NCBI GenBank assembly: GCA_947483455.1
Contig: CANKNK010000027.1
Coordinates: 1-10,842, forward strand
Origin: Comamonadaceae bacterium
GTDB taxonomy: Bacteria; Pseudomonadota; Gammaproteobacteria; Burkholderiales; Burkholderiaceae_C
DNA length: 10,842 nt
Reading direction: 5' to 3'
The stretch's first letter is position 1; the number at the start of each line of letters is the position of its first letter. Under the pieces are notes generated by a model. It worked only from the letters and a program-made list of their open reading frames with translations, was not told where the DNA came from and did no database searches. Made by a program: the position numbers and the translations under genes. Below, piece by piece: positions 1 through 7,180 of this stretch.

Positions 1-62
1 ATAACTCCACGTTGATCACTCCTGTGTCTCCTGCTCAATGCTGAACAGGACAGTTTGACTAC

Positions 63-1715
63 GTGGGTCAAATTTGGATGCAAATTCCTTGGATTAGTGG
101 CTCACTATTGGATGCAATTCAACACACAGCGGGCAGCGTGGTGCTGGCCGACTATGTGAGCAATGCGCGGGGCACCGGCAGCGACAGCGCGGCCAACACC
201 CGCGTCAATGCCGCCGGCTTCCACAAGCTGATGGGTTTTGAGAAGATCGATTTTTCTCAATCCACCGCCGCGCAGACGCTGACCGTGGCCGCCGCCGATG
301 TCAACCGGCTCAGCGAGTCCAACACCCTGGGTGTGGTGCTGGGCAGCAACGACAGCATCAGCGCCACCGGCTTTACCAGCAGCACACCGACCTGGGGCTA
401 CTTCAGCTTCAACGGCGTGGTGTATGACCAGCAGTGGACGGCGACGGTGTCGTCGCAGAACATCACCTTGCTTGCGCGGGGCACCACACCGGGCTTTACG
501 GCCATCGCGGGCGCTACCAGCGCCAACAACACCTTGGTGGGTACCTCGGGCAACGACTTGCTGCAAGGCGGCCAGGGCGATGACACGCTCACCGGCGGTG
601 CGGCTGCGGATGCCTTCACCTACGAATTCAACGTGCTGGGCACCGACACCATCACCGATTTCACCAAGTCGCAAGGCGATAAGCTGGACTTGACCGGTTT
701 GATGACGGGCTCGACCATTGTTGCGGGCAATGTGGCGAGTTTCTTGAGCTTGAGCCAAGTGGGCAGTTCCACCGACGCGGTGCTGAAGATCGATCCGACA
801 GGCTCGGGCAACTTCACCAATCCCCAACAAACGGTTGTTTTGACGGGTGCTTGGGTGGCCGGCAATTTGCTCGGCGTCACCGCAACGACGCTTTACAACG
901 AGCGCGTGATTCTTGCGAATGCCGCGAACCAAACCCCCTTGGTGCTGGATTTGAACGGCGACGGTGTCCACACCACCGCGCTGCAACAAGGTGTGGTGTT
1001 CGACCTGGCTGCCAAGGGCCAGCCGATGCTCAGCGCCTGGACCGACGGCCAAGATGGTTTGCTGGCCTTGGACTTGAACGGCGACGGCAAGATCAACGAT
1101 GGCGCTGAGTTGTTTGGCAATGGCACCGATGTGGGCAATGGCAAGGCCAGCGACGGTTATGCCGCCTTGGCGCAGTACGACCTCAATGCCGACGGCGTGA
1201 TCGACGCGAAGGACGCGGTATTTGACAAACTCCAGGTCTGGGTCGATGCCAATATCGATGCCGTGACCGACGCGGGCGAGTTGCATGCCTTGGCCAGCTT
1301 GGGTATTGCGTCCTTGAACTTGCAAGCGACGCCAGGCGCGCAGGTCGACAAGGGCAACACCCTGGGCCTGACATCGAACTGGACCGGCACCGACGGCGCG
1401 CAGCACGACATGGCCGACGTGTGGTTTGGTTCACTGTCCCTGGATACCTTGGTGCAACAGGCCACGCACAAGGTGGACTTGGATGCGGACGCCGCAGCCA
1501 ATACCCAGAATGTGCGCGCAGCCGAGGTGTCGGCGATGGACCAAAAGCTGCTGGTGGTGAAGGCCGCTGCCAACGACGTGGTCCATCTGGACGCCACCGG
1601 TTGGAGCAACTCCGGCACCACTACCACGGTGGATAACCATACCTATGTGTTGTGGAATCACGGCGCAGCGCATGTGCTGATCGACCACAACGCGCAGGTA
1701 CACCAGGTTTTATGA
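63..1715 (+). CDS. RTX-type T1SS-secreted protein, adhesin C-terminal-like (550 aa)
   Basis: Probable Ca-binding protein exported by the T1SS encoded downstream. Visible layout: an adhesin-type module at residues 78-139 (ADV...NDSISATGF...FNGVVYD); RTX nonapeptide repeats at 158-180 (GNDLLQGGQGDDTLTGG); a region at 183-287 resembling the VCA0849-type T1SS C-terminal target domain (DTITDF, GDKLDLTGLM, FLSL, KIDPTGSGNF, TVVLTG); an FrpC-like region at 291-420 with four EF-hand-like loops (DLNGDGVHT, DLNGDGKINDGAE, DLNADGVIDAKD, DANIDAVTDAGE); and a second adhesin-type module at 488-543 (AEV...NDVVHLDATGW...HTYVLWN). No N-terminal signal peptide, as expected for T1SS cargo. Start: GTG at 63 follows AGGA at 47-50 with a long 12-nt spacing; ATG at 78 is an alternative. 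An in-frame TGA at 42-44 blocks extension. It lacks the long repeat body of related adhesins, so it may be a truncated derivative or a genuinely short protein. The stop overlaps the next gene by 4 bp. Family assignment is firm; exact role is unknown. Confidence 0.85.
   Translation: MGQIWMQIPWISGSLLDAIQHTAGSVVLADYVSNARGTGSDSAANTRVNAAGFHKLMGFEKIDFSQSTAAQTLTVAAADVNRLSESNTLGVVLGSNDSISATGFTSSTPTWGYFSFNGVVYDQQWTATVSSQNITLLARGTTPGFTAIAGATSANNTLVGTSGNDLLQGGQGDDTLTGGAAADAFTYEFNVLGTDTITDFTKSQGDKLDLTGLMTGSTIVAGNVASFLSLSQVGSSTDAVLKIDPTGSGNFTNPQQTVVLTGAWVAGNLLGVTATTLYNERVILANAANQTPLVLDLNGDGVHTTALQQGVVFDLAAKGQPMLSAWTDGQDGLLALDLNGDGKINDGAELFGNGTDVGNGKASDGYAALAQYDLNADGVIDAKDAVFDKLQVWVDANIDAVTDAGELHALASLGIASLNLQATPGAQVDKGNTLGLTSNWTGTDGAQHDMADVWFGSLSLDTLVQQATHKVDLDADAAANTQNVRAAEVSAMDQKLLVVKAAANDVVHLDATGWSNSGTTTTVDNHTYVLWNHGAAHVLIDHNAQVHQVL
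74..117 (+). repeat. Short direct repeat TTGGATGCAA at the start of the RTX gene
   Basis: TTGGATGCAA is found at 74-83 and 108-117, both followed by a near-identical ATTC context. The two copies sit in an AT-richer patch (about 64-125) unlike the GC-rich sequence that follows. They may mark a rearrangement point, or may be chance. Confidence 0.3.
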
Positions 1716-2332
1716 GGCTTGCTCGCAAGCGCTGTACGCGCTTATCCATGATCCGACGTGTTTTTTTGGTTTTACCTTGCCTGATGGTTTACTTTGCGCC
1801 CTATGCCCATGCCCAAATGTGTACGCGCGAGTACCTTCCGGTGTGTGGACAAGTACCGGGCGAGCCGCAGGCCCGCACTTTCTCCAACCAGTGCTTGCTG
1901 AAGGCGGCCCATGCCGAGGAACTCCAACCCGGGGCATGCGCCAGTGAACCGGTGCACCTAATCGGCGGTGACGCGGATGCCCATGGCTGCAAGGCTTCGG
2001 CAGGCTATGTGTGGAACGACGAGTTAGCAAGTTGCGTGCGTCCGTGGTTGAGCAGCGCAGTAACGCTGGAAGTGGCTTCCAAACTGGGCGCCTGCGCGGC
2101 CCAGAGCGGCCTGCAGTGTTGGATGGTGCGAGAAATACCCTCGGCTGGGCAAGCCTCTGCGCACAAGCCCAAGCCTGGCTGGGCGCCGCTGGCTGGGCAG
2201 GTATTTGGCTTTGCAAAACTGCCCGGCAAGCGCTACACATTGCGCGTACGCAAGGACCAAGCAGACGGTCCGCCAGCAAGTACCTCGGGCACGATGTACA
2301 CGCTGCTGCGGGTCTTGAAGGAAGCTCCCTAA
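1712..2332 (+). CDS. Secreted Kazal-like inhibitor motif plus DUF4377-like domain protein (206 aa)
   Basis: Predicted Sec-exported protein. Basic N-terminus, hydrophobic stretch at residues 17-29 and a likely cleavage after AHA34, so the mature protein starts QMCTREY. Residues 36-76 resemble a Kazal domain: CTREYLPVCG, then TFSNQC and GAC. Aligned to classical Kazal inhibitors, cysteines 2, 3, 4 and 6 are C37, C45, C61 and C76, while cysteines 1 and 5, which pair with each other, are both missing; this is a coherent two-disulfide form. The residue at P1 would be Arg39, implying a trypsin-like target (inference). Residues 93-112 hold GCKASAGYVW...CVRPW. Residues 128-204 resemble DUF4377: C, W, VFGF, PGKRYTLRV, PPAS, YTLLRVL. 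Start: ATG 1712 overlaps the previous stop (ATGA), supporting coupling; ATG 1748 would give a shorter n-region and remains possible. Role in the cluster is unknown; protecting exported cargo from proteases is one hypothesis. Confidence 0.85.
   Translation: MRLARKRCTRLSMIRRVFLVLPCLMVYFAPYAHAQMCTREYLPVCGQVPGEPQARTFSNQCLLKAAHAEELQPGACASEPVHLIGGDADAHGCKASAGYVWNDELASCVRPWLSSAVTLEVASKLGACAAQSGLQCWMVREIPSAGQASAHKPKPGWAPLAGQVFGFAKLPGKRYTLRVRKDQADGPPASTSGTMYTLLRVLKEAP
2318..2324 (+). promoter_or_regulatory. Ribosome binding site for the TolC-family gene
   Basis: AAGGAAG lies 8 nt before the ATG at 2333 and inside the end of the preceding gene. It supports ATG 2333 as the start even though the resulting signal peptide has an unusually long n-region. 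Confidence 0.6.
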
Positions 2333-3763
2333 ATGGTGTCCAAGCCTCAGGCATGGGCCTATTCTTTAGGGGCACGCACCACCATTCCAGACCGTGCCGC
2401 CAATGTCGCAAGTGGTGGGGCCATGGGCTTGGTCCGTCGCCTGCGCGCAGCCAAGCCTAAGCGTGCAGGCAAGCTTGGCTGGGGGACAGTGGCGGCAATG
2501 GGCTGGTTGTTGCTGGGCCTACCCGCATGGGGCCAAAGCGGGGCGGCAAGCCCCAGTATGCCGCCGCTCACCGTGGCAGCACTGTACGCCGCAGCGAAGC
2601 AAACACATCCTTTGCTGCAAGCGGCGCGATTAGAAGCGCAGGCCGGCGCTATCGATGTGGCGGCGGTAGAGCGGCAACGTTGGCCCACGCTGTCTGCGGT
2701 AGTGGAGTCAGACACGGGCAGCCCCAGCGCACCGCCATCGCACAGCCTGCGTGTACAGCAAATCGTGTGGGACGGGGGGCTAGTGTCCTCCCGCGTCACC
2801 GAGGCGCAAAACCAGGTGATCATTAGCAAACTGCGTGTGGAATTGCAGCAAAGGCAATTGTTTTTGCAAATCACGAGTGCATGGCAGGCGATGTTGGCAG
2901 CCCATGCCAGGGTCCAGGTGGCGCAAAAAACCATGGACCGGCTCAAGGTCTACAAGGACCAAATGCAGCGACGGGTGGATGCAGAGGCTGCGTCGCGCAT
3001 TGATTTGGTTTTAGCCACTTCACGGCAATTGCAAACCCAAGTGGAGTTGGATAGCGCGCAAAGAAACTTGAAAGTAGCGCTGCTCAAATTGGAGCAGTTG
3101 TCGGGCGAGTTGAATTTGCGCCAGCGTTTGCCATCCTTGGCACCTTTCCCGGGATTGCCCCAGGCGGCACCGTTTATCGACCAATTGCAGCAAACCGATT
3201 GGGTGGATGTGGCCACGCGCGCGCCTGCGGTGCAAATTGCGCTGGGCGATGTGGCATCTGCACGCAACCGTTTGCGCAGCAAGGAGGCGGAGCGATGGCC
3301 CCAGTTGTATGTGCGCCTGGACCTGCCGCTGGGTAACAACTACCTCAATGCGAGTAATTCCGTGGTGGCTTTTGCCGGTTTGAGTTATGCACCTGGGGCA
3401 GGGTTTGCCAATTTTGTGGAAGCCCAGGCGCTGAGCACGCGCGTCAACAAGTCCGCGCAAGGGGTGGAGGCGGCGATGAAAGAGGCCGAAGACAGCTTGC
3501 AAAGCGACCGTGAAGAATTTATCAATGCCTACGCGCAAATTACGGCCCTAGAAAAATCGGTGGCCGGCTCGGATGCGGTGCTGGCCTCGTTTGAACGACA
3601 GTTTCAGGCCAACCGCAAAACGTGGTTGGACTTGCTTAACCAAGTGCGTGAATTAGCGCAAAACGAATACGCCTTGGTGGACGCGCAGGCGAGCCTCGTG
3701 GGTGCGCGTTTGCGACTAGAACTCCATATGGCCACTAACACCACAACGGCGGAGCAGCCATGA
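2333..3763 (+). CDS. TolC-family outer-membrane channel of a T1SS (476 aa)
   Basis: Outer-membrane efflux/secretion duct expected to dock with the HlyD-like adaptor encoded two genes downstream. The length suits the family. A hydrophobic segment at residues 50-66 ending AWG|QSG is the likely signal peptide. The mature part has the two OEP-type repeats: the first opens with PLTVAALYAAAKQTHPLL and contains VQQIVWDGGLVSSRV (TolC-like FDGG motif); the second ends with RKTWLDLLNQVRELAQNEY, the usual helix pattern near the C-terminus. Long amphipathic Q/A/L-rich helices fill the rest. ATG 2333 directly follows the previous TAA and has a good ribosome site. ATG 2423 (residue 31), preceded by GTGGGG, would give a more normal signal peptide and is a serious alternative. 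The stop overlaps the ABC gene by 4 bp. The neighbours indicate a dedicated LapE-type channel rather than the housekeeping TolC. Confidence 0.92.
   Translation: MVSKPQAWAYSLGARTTIPDRAANVASGGAMGLVRRLRAAKPKRAGKLGWGTVAAMGWLLLGLPAWGQSGAASPSMPPLTVAALYAAAKQTHPLLQAARLEAQAGAIDVAAVERQRWPTLSAVVESDTGSPSAPPSHSLRVQQIVWDGGLVSSRVTEAQNQVIISKLRVELQQRQLFLQITSAWQAMLAAHARVQVAQKTMDRLKVYKDQMQRRVDAEAASRIDLVLATSRQLQTQVELDSAQRNLKVALLKLEQLSGELNLRQRLPSLAPFPGLPQAAPFIDQLQQTDWVDVATRAPAVQIALGDVASARNRLRSKEAERWPQLYVRLDLPLGNNYLNASNSVVAFAGLSYAPGAGFANFVEAQALSTRVNKSAQGVEAAMKEAEDSLQSDREEFINAYAQITALEKSVAGSDAVLASFERQFQANRKTWLDLLNQVRELAQNEYALVDAQASLVGARLRLELHMATNTTTAEQP
3751..3754 (+). promoter_or_regulatory. Ribosome binding site for the ABC exporter gene
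   Basis: GGAG lies 5 nt before the ATG at 3760, within the last codons of the TolC-family gene. With the 4-bp ATGA overlap it fixes the exporter start. Confidence 0.6.
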
Positions 3764-5874
3764 ATAGCCCACAACAATTCGAATGGGCTATGCAGCGCTT
3801 GGCGCAAATGCAAGGCTCCAGCGTAGATGCCTTGGCGCTGCGCGCCAGCTTGGCTGTGTTGAAAGACAGCGCAGCGCCCTTAACCCAGCTAAAAAAAGTG
3901 ACGGAGCATTTGGGCCTGGACGCCCCCGCGATGCCCGAGGGCCCCGACCGCGCTTACTTGCCCATGCTGTGCCATGCGGGCGACTTGGGCTGGGCGGTGG
4001 TGGCCGACTGTGACCCGTCGGGGCAATGGATATTGATCCATGCACATGGACAGCACACGGTGGCGCCAAACGCTTTGCAGGGCAAGGTGGCGTTGGTGAA
4101 ATTTAACGCCCAGCAAGACGCCCAGCATCTTGCGCAGGCCATGGACGAGAAGCCTGCCATGAAAACGTTTGCGCAGCAGTTGCAGCAAACCTTGCGTCAG
4201 TACCGCTTACCGATGATTGAAGCGGGTCTGGCTTCTGCCTTTATCGGCATCATCGCGCTGGCCACTTCGCTGTTTTCGATGCAGGTGTATGACCGGGTAA
4301 TTCCTTCGCGTAGCGAGTACACCTTGGTGGTCTTGAGTCTGGGGGTGATGCTCAGTATCTTGATTGAATACGCGATGAAGGTGGCCCGCTCTCATTTGAT
4401 GGACTATGTGGTCGTGGGTTTTGACCAACGCTTATCGCGCGAAGTGTTTCAGCAATTGATGAATTTACGGGTGGACCAGGTGCCTAGCTCGGTCGGCAGC
4501 TTAGCCGGACAATTGCGCGGCTATGAACAGGTACGCAGTTTTTACACGGCCAATACCTTGTTCACCTTGATTGACTTGCCCATGGGTGTGGTTTTTTTGG
4601 TGATTATTGCCTTGATTGCCAGCCCTTTGGTGGCCTTGGTGCCACTGGTGTTTGGGGGCGTGGCCTTGGTAGTGGGTTTGCGCATTCGCACCAAAGTGAA
4701 AGACCTGGCCAAAGAAAGTGCGGCCCTCTCCAATATGCGTACCGGCCTGTTGGTGGAGGCGGTAGAGGGCATTGAAACTATCAAGGCCGGCGCAGGTGGC
4801 TGGAAGTTTTTATCGCGCTGGATCAACTACAACAAGATGACTATCCAAGGCGATCTGCGTATGCGCAGTGCCACCGAGAGTGTGGCTTACCTGTCGGCGA
4901 TGTTGCAACAAATTAGCTATGCCGGTTTGGTGGTCGCTGGGTCTATTTTGGTGATGCAAGGCCACATGACTATGGGCGCCTTGATTGCCTGCTCGATTTT
5001 GAGCGGACGGATTTTGGCGCCCGTGATGGCCTTGCCCGGTTTGCTGGTGCAGCACTCCCATGCCAGCGCGGCCTTGGAGGGCCTGGAGCGTCTGTACACC
5101 TTGCAATCAGACAACCACGGCATAGCGCATCCCTTGGTACCTACGCATATGAAGGGCCATTACCATTTGGCGGATGTGCAATTTGCCTATGGACAAAATC
5201 CGCCGGTCATTGCAGTGCCTAAGTTGGAAATTAGGCCCGGCGAGCGCATTGCCATCGTCGGCCCGATTGGCGCTGGCAAATCGACGCTGCTGCGCATGCT
5301 CAGCGGTATGTACCAGCCGCAAAAAGGCAGCATCCGCATCGATGGGCTGGAGCTTGGCCATGTCAGCCGCCAGCTGCTGAGCCAGAAAATTGGCTACTTG
5401 CAGCAAGACCATCGGCTGTTTCAGGGCACTTTGCGCGAGAACTTGCTCATTGGCCTACCCGACCCGGGCGACGAAGTGCTTTTTGCCGCTATGGCGCGCA
5501 CGGGCATGGACCGCATTGTCGGCGGCCACCCCAAAGGTCTGGAGCGTCCCATCATGGAAGGCGGCAAAGGCCTGAGCAATGGGCAAAAGCAATTGGTCGC
5601 TTTCACCCGTTTGATTTTGTGCAAGCCTGAAATTTTGCTGCTCGATGAGCCCACCGCCACCATGGACGATATGCAAGAGCGCCAGTGCATGGCGGTGCTG
5701 GCCGAAGAAGCCAATGCCGGCAAAACGCTGGTGGTCGTGACCCACAAGCCCGCCACGCTGGCCCTGGTCAACCGCATCATCGTGGTCGCCGGCAGCGCTA
5801 TTGTTATGGATGGCCCGCGCGATGCCGTGCTACAACAACTTCAACAGCGCACCCCTGCGCAAGCGGCGGCCTGA
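3760..5874 (+). CDS. T1SS ABC permease/ATPase, LapB/HlyB-like with C39-like domain (704 aa)
   Basis: Inner-membrane exporter that would energise secretion of the RTX protein. Residues about 10-130 form a C39-like domain with no recognisable catalytic Cys at its start, as in LapB and HlyB, so it should bind rather than cleave cargo. The membrane domain runs from about 150 to 435 and includes the family motif SMQVYDRVIPS at 173-183. The nucleotide-binding domain has Walker A GPIGAGKST at 501-509, Q-loop GYLQQD, signature LSNGQ at 605-609 (Asn in place of the usual second Gly), Walker B ILLLDEP at 625-631 and H-loop His662. All ATPase elements are present, so the protein should be active. Length is typical. 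The gene overlaps the TolC-family gene by 4 bp and ends one base before the HlyD-like start. Confidence in class is very high; substrate is inferred from context. Confidence 0.96.
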   Translation: MNSPQQFEWAMQRLAQMQGSSVDALALRASLAVLKDSAAPLTQLKKVTEHLGLDAPAMPEGPDRAYLPMLCHAGDLGWAVVADCDPSGQWILIHAHGQHTVAPNALQGKVALVKFNAQQDAQHLAQAMDEKPAMKTFAQQLQQTLRQYRLPMIEAGLASAFIGIIALATSLFSMQVYDRVIPSRSEYTLVVLSLGVMLSILIEYAMKVARSHLMDYVVVGFDQRLSREVFQQLMNLRVDQVPSSVGSLAGQLRGYEQVRSFYTANTLFTLIDLPMGVVFLVIIALIASPLVALVPLVFGGVALVVGLRIRTKVKDLAKESAALSNMRTGLLVEAVEGIETIKAGAGGWKFLSRWINYNKMTIQGDLRMRSATESVAYLSAMLQQISYAGLVVAGSILVMQGHMTMGALIACSILSGRILAPVMALPGLLVQHSHASAALEGLERLYTLQSDNHGIAHPLVPTHMKGHYHLADVQFAYGQNPPVIAVPKLEIRPGERIAIVGPIGAGKSTLLRMLSGMYQPQKGSIRIDGLELGHVSRQLLSQKIGYLQQDHRLFQGTLRENLLIGLPDPGDEVLFAAMARTGMDRIVGGHPKGLERPIMEGGKGLSNGQKQLVAFTRLILCKPEILLLDEPTATMDDMQERQCMAVLAEEANAGKTLVVVTHKPATLALVNRIIVVAGSAIVMDGPRDAVLQQLQQRTPAQAAA

Positions 5875-5875
5875 C

Positions 5876-7141
5876 ATGTCCTTACCTCAACATCCTCTTT
5901 CCAAATTGCCAGGATCACGGACACATGGCCAGTCCGAGCAGAAAGTCAGCGACATAAGCGCCAAGCCCGTCGCCCAGGCCGTGCACATGGCGGAATTGAA
6001 ACCGCCGCACCGCTCGCGCGCGACCTTGCTGGTGTTCATGGTCTCACTGATTGCGCTCGTCTATTGGGCTTCGGTCGGGAAGATCGACCAGGTCACACGT
6101 GCACAGGGCCAAGTGATGGCGGCTGAACGGACGCAGATCATCCAATCCCCTGATGGCGGCGTGCTGACGGTGATGCATGTACGAGAAGGCGAATCTGTGA
6201 AGGCTGGCCAGTTGTTGGTAACTTTGCAAAAACAGCGCGCCCAAGCCGCCGTGTCAGATACCCGCGCCAAAGTGGCAGCATTGCGCATCACCTTGGCGCG
6301 GCTGCAAGCGGAAATCTTTGACAAGCCCTTGAAGTTTGAGCCCTCTTTGCTGGTCTACACCGATTACATCCAAAACCAAACCGAGTTGTACAACAAGCGG
6401 CAACGCGCGTTCAAAGACGAGGTCAGTGCCTTGACGAAAATACTGGCCCTGGCTGAAGATGAATTAAGAATCAACCGACAACTCGAAGCTACGGGGGATG
6501 TCAGCCGGGCTGAACTTTTGCGCTTGGAGCGCTCCAGCGCCGACATCGCTGCGCAACTGACGGGCAAGCGCAACAAGTATTTCCAAGATGCGCAGGCCGA
6601 GATGACCAAGACCCAAGAGGATTTGAGCACGCAGATCGAGCAATTGAACGACCGGACCAGCTTGTTGGCGCACACCGAGTTGGTGGCCCCGGTAGATGGT
6701 GTGGTGAACAACATCAAGGTCAACACCTTGGGTGGCGTGGTACGACAGGGTGATACCGTGATGGAGCTGCTGCCCGGTGGCAACAATTTGATTGTGGAGA
6801 CCAAGATCATGCCGGTCGATATTGGTTTTGTGAAGCTGGGCCAAACCGCCAGCGTCAAGCTGGACGCCTACGATTATTCGATTTATGGCGGCATGCTCGG
6901 CCAGGTGAGCTACATCAGCCCGGATGTACTGACAGAAGAAACCAGGCAGGGCCCTATGACCTATTACCGCGTGCGCATCATGATCACGGGCACTGAATTT
7001 AAAGGCGATAAGGCCAGCCAAATCGAGGTGCGCCCGGGATTAAGCGCCAGCGTGGAGATCAAAGCCATGGACCGCACGGTGCTCAGTTACCTGATCAAGC
7101 CCTTGAGCAAGACATTGAGCATGTCGATGGGTGAGAAATAA
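5876..7141 (+). CDS. HlyD-family T1SS membrane fusion protein (421 aa)
   Basis: Periplasmic adaptor linking the ABC exporter to the TolC-like channel. A cytoplasmic N-terminus of about 48 residues is followed by one membrane helix at 49-66 (TLLVFMVSLIALVYWASVG), a lipoyl-like segment (QGQVMAAERTQIIQSPDGG, VREGESVKAGQLLVTL), a long alpha-helical hairpin from about 119 to 265, the returning lipoyl half (ELVAPVDGVVNNIKV) and a beta-barrel region. The C-terminus carries the HlyD family signature (RPGLSASVEIKAMDRT, then VLSYLIKPLSKTL). ATG 5876 comes one base after the exporter stop. An upstream in-frame ATG at 5801 would overlap the exporter by 74 bp and encodes an unrelated Arg/Pro-rich stretch, so it is rejected. 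This is the last gene of the cluster; the convergent kinase gene ends 39 bp away. Confidence 0.95.
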   Translation: MSLPQHPLSKLPGSRTHGQSEQKVSDISAKPVAQAVHMAELKPPHRSRATLLVFMVSLIALVYWASVGKIDQVTRAQGQVMAAERTQIIQSPDGGVLTVMHVREGESVKAGQLLVTLQKQRAQAAVSDTRAKVAALRITLARLQAEIFDKPLKFEPSLLVYTDYIQNQTELYNKRQRAFKDEVSALTKILALAEDELRINRQLEATGDVSRAELLRLERSSADIAAQLTGKRNKYFQDAQAEMTKTQEDLSTQIEQLNDRTSLLAHTELVAPVDGVVNNIKVNTLGGVVRQGDTVMELLPGGNNLIVETKIMPVDIGFVKLGQTASVKLDAYDYSIYGGMLGQVSYISPDVLTEETRQGPMTYYRVRIMITGTEFKGDKASQIEVRPGLSASVEIKAMDRTVLSYLIKPLSKTLSMSMGEK

Positions 7142-7180
7142 GATTTCTGCTCTGGGTAGGCGTGCAAGGCAAGCCTCGCC
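7142..7180. other. Convergent intergenic gap between T1SS cluster and kinase pair
   Basis: This 39-bp stretch separates two convergent units. It contains GGCGTGCAAGGCAAGCCT followed by CGCC, which can form only a short GGCG/CGCC stem with a poor interior, and there is no T-run on either strand. I therefore do not call a terminator. It also holds one copy of the short GCAAGGCAAGCC word whose reverse complement recurs near 10814. Confidence 0.5.

Noticed and set aside
792..797. Asp-Pro bond (residues 244-245) as an FrpC-type self-cleavage site
   Set aside because: The KIDPTGSGNF context fits the T1SS target domain better than the FrpC self-processing module, and the EF-hand block begins nearly 50 residues later. 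There is no positive evidence of cleavage.
105..1406. Long antisense open frame (433 codons, - strand) opposite the RTX gene
   Set aside because: It is composed of low-information Gly/Ala/Arg/His/Gln-rich sequence with no recognisable motif, and the opposite strand encodes clear RTX and EF-hand motifs. It is a shadow of GC-rich coding sequence.
1652..1711. Extension of the Kazal-like gene upstream to 1652
   Set aside because: It would overlap the RTX gene by 64 bp and put an Arg-rich, non-signal stretch before the signal peptide. The ATGA overlap at 1712 is a better start.
5801..5875. Upstream ATG for the HlyD-like gene
   Set aside because: The added residues lie over the exporter's C-terminal coding region and look like out-of-frame sequence; ATG 5876 directly after the stop fits the cluster spacing.
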